The position numbers and the translations under genes were made by a program. 64,000 nt of DNA from IMG/VR virus record IMGVR_UViG_3300028563_000020, positions 1-64,000 of that record. One strand, given 5' to 3'. Origin of the DNA: a virus. Position 1 is the stretch's first letter. Each line of letters opens with the position of its first letter. Positions 7,772-17,604 of this stretch are shown here, piece by piece. The notes below the pieces were generated by a model. That model was not told where the DNA came from, searched no databases, and was given only the letters and a program-made list of their open reading frames with translations.

Positions 7772-10204
7772 ATGTCATATTTTACAGGTACATTATTAGC
7801 TTCTCCAGTAGTAAACGGTTCAAGTGGCGATACGTATGGAACACATTTTTCCGTTTTAGGTATTGGTGGATATGTGGAAGTTAATACAATTAATGATAGA
7901 AATAATATTCCGGTTAATGCTGTTAATGGTTTAGATTTTGATGGTTTATCATCAGGAAGAAGAAAATATGGAATGCTTGTTAATGTTGTATCATTAAATA
8001 AAATATATAAATTATCACCATCATATTCGTCATGGTTAACATTTAATAATTCACAAAAAGTAGCTGCACTTAATGATAATAATAATTGGGTTGAATTTAG
8101 TACATTAAATGCTGAAAGAATAAGTAAAATATATACTCAAGCTCTTCATGGATTTGCTGTGGGTAGTGTTATAGGTTATAATAAATCATTAAATCAGTTT
8201 GTTAAAGTTACATCTAGTAAAAGTAATACCATTGAGCCTCTTGGTGTTATTAATAGTGTTATAAGTACTAGTTCATTTGAATTAACATTTGCTGGTTATA
8301 TTACCCCAATTAGTGGTATAACGGATTCATCTAGTGTATCATTAAGTGGTGGAACAGTATATTATTTATCTGATTCAATAACTGGTAAATTAACTAAAAC
8401 TAAACCAATAAGTTCAAATAGTTTAGTTAAACCAATGTTAGTTACATTAACTAATAATGATGCTATTGTTTTACAATATCAATCAAATGAAACTAGTTTA
8501 TATACTGCTGGACAGGGTATTAATAGTAACGATCTTTTAAATAATCGTAAAATAAGTGTAGATCTTTCATCATTTACACAGCCTTTTGGCGGTATTAATA
8601 TTACATTAACTGGAAGTAGTAATAATGCAATATATAATGATAATACTGGTAATGGATATGGTATTCAATATGGTGCAAATTATAGTCCTACGTTTTTACC
8701 AAGTTCATTGGTTGATAAAAGATATGTCGATGCAGTAGCATTAGGTCTTTTTCCTAAAAAAGCTGCACTTGCTGCAACAACGATTAATATTGATTTAACT
8801 GGTGGTACATTTACTGGAATTATTGACGGTATTACTATCCCAAATAAAGCAAGAATATTAGTTCATAATCAAACAAATGAAAAGCAAAATGGAGTTTATG
8901 ATTATGTATTAAGTGCTCATACATTTACTAGATCTTCAGATTTTAATAATAGTGTTAGTGGCCAAACTAAATCAGGTACTTTAGTTCCAGTAGTAAGTGG
9001 TAACACTTTATTTAATACCATTTGGATTGTTACAACAGAAAATCCAATTAATATAGGAACTACTCCTATTGAATTTACATTATTTAGTAGAGTTAATACA
9101 TATATTCCAGGAGTTGGTATTATTATAAGTGCTAATACTATAATATTTGACGGTGCTAATATTGCTGGTAATAGTATGACATGGACTGGTAATAAATTGA
9201 ATGTTGATCCTACTAGTGGTACATTAGCATCAGCATTATTTAATAAGCTTAGTACATTAGTATATAATACTTATACTGGTAATACTTTAAATACATTAAA
9301 TTATCATCAGCATGAAATATTAGTATTATCAGGTAAGACATTTACAGTTACTGGTACGACTATTGGTAATACTATTACTGGTAGTAAAATATATAAAACT
9401 ACTAGTGGTAATACGAATATGCTTTTTAGAGCATTAGTTCCAAGTGGCGGAACTAAAATTAAAACAAGTGGTGATAATATTATTATATTTTCGCCAACTA
9501 CATTTACTGGTTCAAGTAATAATAGTGTTTCTGCTCAAAATATAAGTAAAAGTTTTAATCAATTATTACATGGCTTTGGTGTTAATGATGTTGTTGCATT
9601 TAGTGGTACTACATTTATTAGAGCTATTGCTGATGGAACAATGGATGGTGAAATATTAGGTGTTGTTACAAAAGTACCTGATGGTGATAATTTTACAATC
9701 ACATTCGCAGGATATATTAGCGGATTAACAGGTCTTGTAACTAATAGCACCTATTTTTTAAGTGATATTACTCCAGGTGTTTTAAGTTTAGTTGAACCAA
9801 CAGCATTTACACATTTATCAAAGCCAGTATTACAAGCATTATCGCCAACAGAAGCAGTAATATTTAATTATAGAGCTGATATTATATCGAGTGGTACAAC
9901 TAGTGGCGGTGGATCAAGCATAAATATTATAATATCTAAAAACCCAATATATAATGCTACTTCAGGCAATTATTATATTGGATGTTCTGGTACAACAACA
10001 GTTAATTTACCTGCTACACCATTATCTGGAAATGAATACACTATTAGCGATCTTAAAGGAAATGCATTAACTAATAATATAACTATTAATGGTAATGGCT
10101 TTAATATTAATACTGGTGCATTTGCATTAATTAATACCAACAATGGATCAATAACAGTATTATTTAATGGCGTGATCTGGAATGTTATTGGATTTGTAAG
10201 TTAA
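7772..10204 (+). CDS. Large tail fibre protein with duplicated domain
   Basis: An 810-residue Asn/Thr/Gly/Ser-rich fibre. An internal duplication is visible. ISKIYTQALHGFAVGSVIGY (about residue 115) recurs as ISKSFNQLLHGFGVNDVVAF (about 593). Each copy is followed by a strand-rich unit containing FAGYI and YYLSD or YFLSD. The C-terminal 85 residues (YTISDLKGNALTNNITINGN) match the C-terminus of the minus-strand fibre at 19009-20667, so the two share a tip or trimerisation domain. It likely forms part of the receptor-binding apparatus. It directly follows the fibre gene at 6732 in the same transcription unit. Confidence 0.72.
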   Translation: MSYFTGTLLASPVVNGSSGDTYGTHFSVLGIGGYVEVNTINDRNNIPVNAVNGLDFDGLSSGRRKYGMLVNVVSLNKIYKLSPSYSSWLTFNNSQKVAALNDNNNWVEFSTLNAERISKIYTQALHGFAVGSVIGYNKSLNQFVKVTSSKSNTIEPLGVINSVISTSSFELTFAGYITPISGITDSSSVSLSGGTVYYLSDSITGKLTKTKPISSNSLVKPMLVTLTNNDAIVLQYQSNETSLYTAGQGINSNDLLNNRKISVDLSSFTQPFGGINITLTGSSNNAIYNDNTGNGYGIQYGANYSPTFLPSSLVDKRYVDAVALGLFPKKAALAATTINIDLTGGTFTGIIDGITIPNKARILVHNQTNEKQNGVYDYVLSAHTFTRSSDFNNSVSGQTKSGTLVPVVSGNTLFNTIWIVTTENPINIGTTPIEFTLFSRVNTYIPGVGIIISANTIIFDGANIAGNSMTWTGNKLNVDPTSGTLASALFNKLSTLVYNTYTGNTLNTLNYHQHEILVLSGKTFTVTGTTIGNTITGSKIYKTTSGNTNMLFRALVPSGGTKIKTSGDNIIIFSPTTFTGSSNNSVSAQNISKSFNQLLHGFGVNDVVAFSGTTFIRAIADGTMDGEILGVVTKVPDGDNFTITFAGYISGLTGLVTNSTYFLSDITPGVLSLVEPTAFTHLSKPVLQALSPTEAVIFNYRADIISSGTTSGGGSSINIIISKNPIYNATSGNYYIGCSGTTTVNLPATPLSGNEYTISDLKGNALTNNITINGNGFNINTGAFALINTNNGSITVLFNGVIWNVIGFVS

Positions 10205-10215
10205 AAATATATAAT

Positions 10216-10710
10216 ATGAGTTACGAAAGTTTATATAATCCATATTCATCATGTTTATTACATGAAACATATAATGATTCTTTTTCTGTACAATCAAATA
10301 AATTTAGTAAAGGAACAATAACAAATAATATTAAGTTTTCAAATGGTATTTTAAAATTTGATGGAATTAGCGGTAAAATAACTAGAAAATTTAGATCTAA
10401 TAATATTAAAACAATAATATTAAATATTAAACCAATTAGTTTATCAAAAGATTTATTAAAGCTAAGCTCAAGTGTTAATATTAAATTAATAAATGGTGTT
10501 GTTACATTAGCTGGAATAAGTGGTGGAATAATTACAATAGATGGAATAGTGACATCAAAGATTGGTTTAAATAAATTTCAAAAAATAGTTATTAATACCC
10601 CCAATAATATTATAGTTAATGATTTACAAGAAGGAATAGTAACATCAAATTATTTTGATGGTTATATTGATCTTTTTGAATTATATAATGTACAATATTT
10701 TGGTCAATAA
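10216..10710 (+). CDS. Small beta-rich structural protein, probable tail-associated
   Basis: A 164-residue protein, beta-strand rich, with short repeats such as KFDGISGKI, TLAGISGGI and TIDGIVTSKI. The overall look is a single concanavalin/LamG-like sandwich (LHETYNDSFSV near the start, YFDGYIDLFELYN near the end), which would fit glycan binding, but no decisive motif is present. It lies 11 nt after the large fibre gene and converges on the lysis genes of the minus strand. Confidence 0.5.
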   Translation: MSYESLYNPYSSCLLHETYNDSFSVQSNKFSKGTITNNIKFSNGILKFDGISGKITRKFRSNNIKTIILNIKPISLSKDLLKLSSSVNIKLINGVVTLAGISGGIITIDGIVTSKIGLNKFQKIVINTPNNIIVNDLQEGIVTSNYFDGYIDLFELYNVQYFGQ

Positions 10711-10712
10711 TC

Positions 10713-11297
10713 TTATTTATTTAATTCAATATTCTCATCATAATTTTTTTTAAGTTTAATATCATACTGATTACTAGCATAACCTGATCCATTGTATAAC
10801 TTAGCAAAAGTAGCCCAATCTTTAGCTTTTAAAGCTTTATATTTATTACCATTACTATCATTCTTAATAAAATTTATAAAGGCTTGAAGTTGATGTTGTT
10901 CATCAATATACATGTCATTAACATAATCGGTTACATTATTATATCCGCATGAAAGATGATTGAATCCCATAATTTGAAATAATCCCCAACTTGTTGACTT
11001 TAAAGCAGCATCATTATTTATTTTTTTTGCTTTTTCTAATCTTAGATATTGATCTTCAGAATAATATATTTTAGTCCATTTAGAATAGACGATATTTTCA
11101 TTTCCTTTAACAAACTTGTTAGGATCAAGACCAATTTTTAATAATTGACTCCAAAATATATGTCCTTCAAATAATATTTTTGGCTTATTATCCGATATAA
11201 ATCCATTTCCACCGCTTTCAACAATTATAACTGCTTTAATTGATGCTGGCTCAAGATTATTTGCTTTGACTACTTTTATTATTGTACTGTTGTCCAT
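10713..11297 (-). CDS. Endolysin, N-acetylmuramidase family
   Basis: A 194-residue protein matching the N-acetylmuramidase family (DUF3380 type). It has an N-terminal helix, VIIVESGG with a likely catalytic Glu27, KPKILFEGHIFW, and TSWGLFQIMGFN in the middle. The family cleaves the glycan backbone of peptidoglycan. No signal peptide or membrane segment is visible, so it would need a holin or act from the virion. It is the last gene of a minus-strand run with the papain-fold hydrolase gene just upstream, suggesting a two-enzyme lysis pair downstream of tail genes. Confidence 0.82.
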   Translation of the reverse strand: MDNSTIIKVVKANNLEPASIKAVIIVESGGNGFISDNKPKILFEGHIFWSQLLKIGLDPNKFVKGNENIVYSKWTKIYYSEDQYLRLEKAKKINNDAALKSTSWGLFQIMGFNHLSCGYNNVTDYVNDMYIDEQHQLQAFINFIKNDSNGNKYKALKAKDWATFAKLYNGSGYASNQYDIKLKKNYDENIELNK

Positions 11298-11336
11298 AAT
11301 AGTATAATACTTTATTTAATATAAAAATTATTATAA

Positions 11337-11942
11337 TTAATTTGTTTTAATGTTTTTATATATAATTTCATACTTATCATCATTTATAAGCATAAAAAAA
11401 TCGACCATATAGTCTTCATAGTTACCATAATATTCTGGATTAAGATTTTTGCGGCACATAAATGTTGATTGATAACAATAAGTTATTTTATATATTATAT
11501 TTAATAATTTACTTATTTTATATGATAATTTAAATAGATTTATATGTAAATATACTAATACTAACCATTTAATTAAATTAAAATATTGATACATGAAACT
11601 TACACCTACTAAATACTGACAATAATTAGTGATTTTATTTTTTTCATCATCAGTTAATGGTATTTTTCTACGCATAATGACACATCCCTCATTAGGATCA
11701 TCAAGTTTATAATGTCTTCTAAATAGCCAAGGTTTATACCCACTATCTATAGAACCATATACATATAATTCATTTGCTATCCATATGAGTTCAGCAGCAT
11801 GAGATAATACAATTTCTGATTTTATATTATGCTGCTTTGCATATTTTTTCATTACTTTAACTATAGATTTGCTAACAAAATCATCATAAGAAGTTGTTAA
11901 AAAATTATCACCTGTTTGAATATCATTTATTGATTGTATCAT
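11337..11942 (-). CDS. Probable permuted papain-fold (NlpC/P60 or YiiX-like) hydrolase
   Basis: A 201-residue protein with the opening GDNFLTTS, then His48 in LSHAAELIW, and a later Cys156 in ITYCYQSTF. The order G-D, His, then Cys-x-S-x-F is that of circularly permuted NlpC/P60-like enzymes (YiiX type), which cleave peptide or amide bonds. A hydrophobic stretch at about residues 112-133 lies between His and Cys. Its location beside a muramidase suggests a second cell-wall-degrading activity, a peptidase or amidase. Fold assignment is by motif spacing only; a membrane-linked lysis accessory is the alternative. Confidence 0.48.
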   Translation of the reverse strand: MIQSINDIQTGDNFLTTSYDDFVSKSIVKVMKKYAKQHNIKSEIVLSHAAELIWIANELYVYGSIDSGYKPWLFRRHYKLDDPNEGCVIMRRKIPLTDDEKNKITNYCQYLVGVSFMYQYFNLIKWLVLVYLHINLFKLSYKISKLLNIIYKITYCYQSTFMCRKNLNPEYYGNYEDYMVDFFMLINDDKYEIIYKNIKTN

Positions 11943-11964
11943 AATATTATATTTTATTTTTGTA

Positions 11965-12519
11965 TTAAAAAGTAACGCCTTGCAGAATTCTTATTCCACT
12001 TATATAACTATTAGCTCCAAATTGTAGACTTAAATAATTACTTGTAGTAAATGAATTATCTATAATATTAGTGTTTAATGATATCCATTTAATACTACCA
12101 CTTTGTCTATAATAAACAATAAATGTATTATTTAACACATTTGTTGTTCTCTGAATTTGAAAGTCATATAATTTATTATTTAAATCTAAAGTATTATTTA
12201 ATATTAAGCTGGTTGATACACCATTAATTAGTTTTACTAATCTAGCAGTAGTATTGTTGAGACGTTCAATAGCATATCCATTTTGTTTATTCAATTCTGG
12301 TCTATTTGTATTAAATATTATTCTATCATTATTATTTAATAGTAATACATTATTAAAAAAAAATGTTCCCAATACATTTTTTTGTAACATATATATTATT
12401 CCTGACGATGTACATTTTAAATATTTTTGGCCTAATATAATTTGAATATTATTATTTATTGTTTGTTCAGTAATAGACCAAGTACCTGATTTTTTAAACC
12501 AATTTCCTATTCCAGACAT
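11965..12519 (-). CDS. Minor tail protein, beta-sandwich type
   Basis: A 184-residue beta-rich protein starting SGIGNWFKKSGTWSITEQ, with alternating hydrophobic strands and the ending YLSLQFGANSYISGIRI. The look is a single lectin-like jelly-roll as in LamG/concanavalin domains, similar to the next gene upstream (12547-13854) but shorter. No catalytic motif is visible. It belongs to the minus-strand cluster of tail-associated genes that ends in the lysis genes. Confidence 0.5.
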   Translation of the reverse strand: MSGIGNWFKKSGTWSITEQTINNNIQIILGQKYLKCTSSGIIYMLQKNVLGTFFFNNVLLLNNNDRIIFNTNRPELNKQNGYAIERLNNTTARLVKLINGVSTSLILNNTLDLNNKLYDFQIQRTTNVLNNTFIVYYRQSGSIKWISLNTNIIDNSFTTSNYLSLQFGANSYISGIRILQGVTF

Positions 12520-12546
12520 ATTGTTTTCTTTATATTATTTTTCATG

Positions 12547-13854
12547 TTAAATAAAACTATTTACTGTATATTGTGAAAAGTCTTCATATAATACTTCTTT
12601 CGAAGCCCATTGATTATGATAATTTTTAATTTGTTGATCTGATAAGACTTTATTATAAATTTTTAAATCAATAAAAGTAGCACATAAAATATTATTATTA
12701 TTTAACAGCATGTTTGTAAATGATATATTACCACCAGCTAAACTATTTACTGTTCCTACCTGTAAAATACCATTTATGTATTGATTAAATACATTTCCAA
12801 CTCTAGTAAAAACAACTGTTACTGTTGAATTCGTAGGTAAAGCTGAACCGCTAAATAAATTAGTACCAGCATCATTATTAATTCTTGTATAATCAAAATA
12901 CATTAGAAAACTTTCTACGGTTGCATTTGAACCCATATCAAACCTATATCCTGAATCTATTTTTAAAATTGTACATATAGTAAAATTAGCAGATCCTAAA
13001 TTTAGCCTATTTGCGTATGTTACTTGACCACCAATTTTAAGTCCATTATTAGTAATAAGACATTTTTTTACTATTGTTCCATCATATTGTCTTGCATTAT
13101 TTCCATTGGCTGGATTATCATATGCAATATTAACTATTTTATTACCAACAGGATTAAAATTATATGCTGCAATTAATCCATTATCTTTTACTTCATTTGG
13201 TTTTAAAATAGATAAGTTTGGATTAAATATAACTGGTTTGGCTGTTGGTTTAGAATTGAGAAACTGAATATACTTATCATTAATCTCTTTTTGTGAAAGT
13301 ATATGATTATATAATATAGCTTTATTACAAAAACCATAAAACCTAAAAGCAGAAGATACATTTTGTCCACCTAAAATAAAACTATTTGTTTGTCCTGCAA
13401 AATATGCTGCTTGATTACTTGTTGATACTATTTTACCGTTATTAATATCAAACTTAATAAAATTGTTTATTCTAGTTATTTTTAAGAATGTCCATTTATT
13501 CATCATATTATATCCCGGAATAGTAAAAGTATATGAACCACCTCCTCCATATTGATAGAATAAATAAGACGTATTACCGATGTTATAAAATCCTATAAGT
13601 AACCCATGAGAAGCATTATCAAAATTATCAAGTAAAACATAAGTGTTGTTTATTATATTTTTTGGTTTAATAGTAACAATATAACTAAAATTATTTGTTC
13701 CTAAATTTATACCTGTTGCATAGCCACCACTAGCAGAACTTAACCCTTTTTCAGTTTGTTTAATTGTTGGTGTCCAAAAAGTAGTTAGTGGTTTACCAGA
13801 AACCTTCTCAATTAAACTTCCCTGCTCGAAATTAGTTTCAAATATTTTTGACAT
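12547..13854 (-). CDS. Tail protein with two LamG/concanavalin-like domains
   Basis: A 435-residue protein with two tandem beta-sandwich units. The first ends in AILYNHILSQKEINDKY (about residues 180-196), the second in DLKIYNKVLSDQQIKNYH (about 398-415). The pattern IYN.vLS..eI...Y is the classic C-terminal signature of LamG-like sandwiches in phage fibres and surface proteins. Such domains bind glycans or act as structural modules. It lies between two other tail genes on the minus strand. Confidence 0.68.
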   Translation of the reverse strand: MSKIFETNFEQGSLIEKVSGKPLTTFWTPTIKQTEKGLSSASGGYATGINLGTNNFSYIVTIKPKNIINNTYVLLDNFDNASHGLLIGFYNIGNTSYLFYQYGGGGSYTFTIPGYNMMNKWTFLKITRINNFIKFDINNGKIVSTSNQAAYFAGQTNSFILGGQNVSSAFRFYGFCNKAILYNHILSQKEINDKYIQFLNSKPTAKPVIFNPNLSILKPNEVKDNGLIAAYNFNPVGNKIVNIAYDNPANGNNARQYDGTIVKKCLITNNGLKIGGQVTYANRLNLGSANFTICTILKIDSGYRFDMGSNATVESFLMYFDYTRINNDAGTNLFSGSALPTNSTVTVVFTRVGNVFNQYINGILQVGTVNSLAGGNISFTNMLLNNNNILCATFIDLKIYNKVLSDQQIKNYHNQWASKEVLYEDFSQYTVNSFI

Positions 13855-13860
13855 ATTATA

Positions 13861-15090
13861 TTAATATAATTCTCTAAAACTAAATGATCCGAAAGTATTA
13901 GCAGCTCCACCAGTAGCTGTTATAACAATACTTAATATTGTTGGGTTAGCTCCATTAATATCTAATGATAAAGGTTTTCTATTACTAACAGTATTTGTAA
14001 ATGAATCTCTAAAACCACCTATTGCAGGTATATAACCAGAATAAATAATTTCACCACCAGTAACTGTTGTTCCAGCAACATCAAATTCTACAATAGAGTT
14101 CGCTCCTACTGAATTCCAAACTGGTGTTCCCCCTAATGCTCCATTATAAACAATTTCATAAAAAATAGTTGCATCAGGAAATATGTTATATGATTCAGGT
14201 CTAATTAAACCTCTGTTAACAATGCTATTAAATGTTGCTTTAGGTCTAATACTCAATATTGCTCTTCTTGTTGTAACTGAAATTGATGTTGTTGCATTAT
14301 TTGCTGTATGTACTAGTCCATATTCGTCTTTATTACCACCTTCAGAAGTAACAACAGAACATAATTGTAACATTCTGGTTGGTGTAACTGTTACAGCAGT
14401 GTTTTGTAACTCATAGCGTAATGGCAAATTAGCTGTTTGCATATAAACAGTAGTAAGATTATTGGCATTAAACATTTGATGACAATAATAAGTTATACCG
14501 TTTATATTAAAACCAAATCTAACTCTACCAACGCCAAGCCATTCGAAATCAATAACAAATATTTGTGTTTTGGACATATCTAATAAAATACCTGATTTAC
14601 CAGTACCATCAAGTCTATCTATATTCCATACTGATTGATTTATTGGATTATCAGCTACTGCACCGCTTGTTTTAGTTCTACGAACGACTTTTAGATTAGT
14701 ACCATCTTGTTCAAAAAATAATCCATTATTAGCATCAAATAGTCCTAATCTTTGTCTAACATTAGTTTTTTTAGCACCCATTACACCTGTCATTAATACT
14801 TGTTGTGATCTTCCAGGTTGATATCTATAATATTCAAATGTTTGACGAATAGCTGTTGAACCAGATGCTGTAGTCCCTGATAATATAACACCACTATCAT
14901 TTGGTGAATGTGTAATACTACCGCCAATAGATGTTGAACTCTGCCAATATAATGGATTTAAGCCATATTGGAATACTGTATCTATTAATGTTGTTGGATT
15001 TGAAACTCTAACACGCCCAAAAGCATCTGTTCCTGGAGAATCAGCAAATGTAATATTTTCGGGAGGCGTAGGGGTTGTTTGAATTATCAT
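13861..15090 (-). CDS. Conserved phage virion protein (tail/fibre-associated)
   Basis: A 409-residue protein whose look I recognise from many large-phage genomes without a firm function. It has an N-terminal DAFGRVRVSNP, YQPGRSQQ, RLGLFDANNGLFFE, SVWNIDRLDGTGKSGI, WLGVGRVRFGF and LPLRYEL. These Gly/Trp-rich beta motifs suggest a structural protein of the tail or of the fibre network. It heads the minus-strand run that reaches the lysis genes; a TATTTATA box (minus-strand reading) lies 20 nt upstream. Confidence 0.62.
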   Translation of the reverse strand: MIIQTTPTPPENITFADSPGTDAFGRVRVSNPTTLIDTVFQYGLNPLYWQSSTSIGGSITHSPNDSGVILSGTTASGSTAIRQTFEYYRYQPGRSQQVLMTGVMGAKKTNVRQRLGLFDANNGLFFEQDGTNLKVVRRTKTSGAVADNPINQSVWNIDRLDGTGKSGILLDMSKTQIFVIDFEWLGVGRVRFGFNINGITYYCHQMFNANNLTTVYMQTANLPLRYELQNTAVTVTPTRMLQLCSVVTSEGGNKDEYGLVHTANNATTSISVTTRRAILSIRPKATFNSIVNRGLIRPESYNIFPDATIFYEIVYNGALGGTPVWNSVGANSIVEFDVAGTTVTGGEIIYSGYIPAIGGFRDSFTNTVSNRKPLSLDINGANPTILSIVITATGGAANTFGSFSFRELY

Positions 15091-15110
15091 TTATATTATA
15101 TATTTTCTAT

Positions 15111-15118
15111 TATAAATA
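15111..15118 (-). promoter_or_regulatory. Putative late promoter box TATTTATA (minus strand)
   Basis: Reads TATTTATA on the minus strand, 20 nt before the start at 15090. It would drive the run of minus-strand tail and lysis genes down to 10713. Confidence 0.5.
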
Positions 15119-15203
15119 GTTAATGTTAATAATTATTTTTTTATATTTTTATAAATTTCTAGTATTTATGTTTGAGTAGATATTATAACACAATATATAA
15201 AAA

Positions 15204-16430
15204 TTGAATTATATTGAATCACATATTGTAAATGCAACACCTGAGTTATTAGAAATAACTAATAAAACAAGAAATTTATATAATAAAGTTAATTATATTA
15301 TTAGACAAGAATTTATTAATAATAAAAATTATTTGTCTAAATATACCTTATTTACAATATGTAAAGATCTAGATGAATACAAGTGTTTACCATGTAGAGT
15401 TGCCAGAGGAGTAATTAGAACACTTGATGCTAATTGGAATGGATTTTTTGTAACTATTAAAGATTATAAAAAATCACCATTTAAATATACAGGAAGACCT
15501 AATTTGCCTAAATATCTTAAAAAAGAACAAAAATATTTTACTGCAATATTTACTGATTATGCAGTATTAAGAAAAAATTTAAATATAACAGGTAAAATAG
15601 GATTATCTGGTTTAAAAATGAAAATTAATTTTCAACATAAAGAAAATAGAATTATTGAAGCATATTTAATACCATATTATAATAAATTTAAAATAAATAT
15701 AATGTATGAAAAAGAGAACATTTTCTTAAAGGAAGACAATAATAGATATTATTCTATTGATCTTGGTGTAAATAACTTGATGACTATAACTTCAAATGAT
15801 AAAGGCATAATACCTTTAATCATTAATGGTAGACCAATAAAAGCACTAAATCAATATTATAATAAAAAACAAGCTAATTTAAAATCTCAGTTAATAAAAG
15901 ATAATAAATTATTTAGTTCTAAACGATTAAAAAGATTAAATTATAAAAGAATAAATAAAATTAATGATTATTTTCACAAGTCATCTAAATTATTAATTGA
16001 TAACTGTATTCTTAATAATATTAATACAATTATTATCGGTCATAATCCATATTGGAAATTGGAATGTAATATGGGAAAGAAAAATAATCAAAAATTTGTT
16101 AATATTCCTTTTAATAGATTAATAAAAATGATACAATATAAAGCCTTATGTAAAGGAATTAAGGTTTTATTCCAAGAAGAATCTTATACAAGTAAATCAT
16201 CGTTTATTAATTTAGATAAAATACCTGTTTATAATGGTAAAGAAAGCACTAATAAAGTTGAATTTAGTGGGGAAAGAATAAAAAGGGGATTATATAAAAT
16301 AAATAACAATAATATTATAATAAACTCTGATGTAAATGGAAGTTATAATATTTTAAGAAAAGCAGTTCCAAAAGCATTCGTTGATGGGATAGAGGGTTTT
16401 GCAGTGAACCCAATAAAGGTAACTTTATAA
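15204..16430 (+). CDS. tnpB: TnpB-like RNA-guided nuclease/transposon protein, variant without zinc finger
   Basis: A 408-residue protein of the IS200/IS605 TnpB family. The RuvC-I motif is YSIDLGVNN with Asp186 and the RuvC-III motif is NSDVNGSYNILRK with Asp376. The usual Glu of RuvC-II is replaced: the strand reads TIIIGHNPYWK. The Cys4 finger expected before RuvC-III is absent; instead there is EESYTSKSSFINLDKIPVYN and FSGERIKRGLY. This build occurs in a known TnpB branch, where a Glu next to YTSK (here Glu325 or Glu326) may substitute. The start is TTG; no ATG is available and the N-terminus looks complete for this branch. No tnpA is present. The gene lies against the orientation of the flanking minus-strand tail genes. 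A guide RNA would overlap its 3' end and the 50 nt beyond. Confidence 0.8.
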   Translation: MNYIESHIVNATPELLEITNKTRNLYNKVNYIIRQEFINNKNYLSKYTLFTICKDLDEYKCLPCRVARGVIRTLDANWNGFFVTIKDYKKSPFKYTGRPNLPKYLKKEQKYFTAIFTDYAVLRKNLNITGKIGLSGLKMKINFQHKENRIIEAYLIPYYNKFKINIMYEKENIFLKEDNNRYYSIDLGVNNLMTITSNDKGIIPLIINGRPIKALNQYYNKKQANLKSQLIKDNKLFSSKRLKRLNYKRINKINDYFHKSSKLLIDNCILNNINTIIIGHNPYWKLECNMGKKNNQKFVNIPFNRLIKMIQYKALCKGIKVLFQEESYTSKSSFINLDKIPVYNGKESTNKVEFSGERIKRGLYKINNNNIIINSDVNGSYNILRKAVPKAFVDGIEGFAVNPIKVTL

Positions 16431-16483
16431 ATATAATATATTTAAATATATATTATGATATTGTTGATACGGACGATGTTATT

Positions 16484-17545
16484 TTAATTAGTTAATTTAT
16501 AACTAAATGTTAATGTATTTGAGGCAGCTCCACTCCATACTACTTTTATCATTAGACGTTCAATAGGAAACGAATTCCATATCCAATAATATGACTGAGC
16601 TGTTCCATTTCCAATAGTTATTGGTGATTGTCCAGTAAGATCAAAGGTTATGTCTTTCCAATTCACGTCATCAGAATCCACACATGTGCTTTTTAATGGT
16701 ACTTGTAATGTAACAATCATACTTGTTGATGCTCCAGCACTACTAACAAGTCCAGCAAACCAATTTGTAAATCCAGCAGTATATAATACATCCCTTGTTG
16801 TGCCTGATGCTTGATTTGTGTAGTCTATAGGTTCATTTTGATCTATGTAGTGACTCCATTCAGGATTTTGATTAATAATTTTATCAGCGTTAAGACCATA
16901 ATCAATTGTTTCATCAGGAATTTCAACCCTTATAAATATTTTATCATTAGCATTAAGTGTGGGTAATGTATTAAAATATTTTATATCATAAACATTTGTT
17001 GTTGTTGGTATACTTGTGGTTAAGCTTGCATCAGCAATAGTGTCACTAAATGTAGTTCCTGTAATATTATTAATTGTTGTTAATAATAAATAATTATTAC
17101 TTGTAGTTCCAGTAAAAGCAGGAGTTCTATAAATGTTACGAGCAATTACTTGTGTATTACCTGTTGGTATATTACTTAATAATACTGTTTTACTTGCACC
17201 TGTAATATTAATAAGATTTGATGGTCTACTTGCTAGTGTTTCGTCGCCAGTGCTATATAGATAAGTAGTTGCATATAAGTGTTTACCTGTTGTAACAGAT
17301 CCACCAGCAGTTGGATTTCCAGCAGTTAAAGTTGTTGTTGGTGTAGATCCTGTAATTGTAGCATTCCATAATGTAGGAGCACCAATAACGTAACCAATAT
17401 TATTATTATTTAAACCTGTTTGATTAGCAACTAATTTTAATACTGATTGATCAAAAAGAAATGGAAATCCAAAAACATTTATTATTCTTGAATTACTATT
17501 AAAAACATAACCTGTTTGCTTGTATTGACCAATTTGAATATCCAT
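16484..17545 (-). CDS. Tail-associated structural protein
   Basis: A 353-residue beta-rich, Thr/Asn/Gly-rich protein. The middle (GKHLYATTYLYSTGDETLAS and VIARNIYRT) resembles fibronectin type III-like modules of phage fibres. The C-terminus (QSYYWIWNSFPIERLMIKVV) looks like a packed beta-sandwich, similar to capsid or fibre decoration domains. I do not recognise a specific family. It is the last gene of the upstream minus-strand fibre set and is separated from the next set by the TnpB-like gene. Confidence 0.55.
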   Translation of the reverse strand: MDIQIGQYKQTGYVFNSNSRIINVFGFPFLFDQSVLKLVANQTGLNNNNIGYVIGAPTLWNATITGSTPTTTLTAGNPTAGGSVTTGKHLYATTYLYSTGDETLASRPSNLINITGASKTVLLSNIPTGNTQVIARNIYRTPAFTGTTSNNYLLLTTINNITGTTFSDTIADASLTTSIPTTTNVYDIKYFNTLPTLNANDKIFIRVEIPDETIDYGLNADKIINQNPEWSHYIDQNEPIDYTNQASGTTRDVLYTAGFTNWFAGLVSSAGASTSMIVTLQVPLKSTCVDSDDVNWKDITFDLTGQSPITIGNGTAQSYYWIWNSFPIERLMIKVVWSGAASNTLTFSYKLTN

Positions 17546-17574
17546 GAAAAATTTATTATATTATCTTAATTTTC

Positions 17575-17582
17575 TATAAATA
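17575..17582 (-). promoter_or_regulatory. Putative late promoter box TATTTATA (minus strand)
   Basis: Reads TATTTATA on the minus strand, about 29 nt before the start at 17545. Confidence 0.5.
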
Positions 17583-17604
17583 GTTTTTATAAAATTTTAT
17601 ATTA

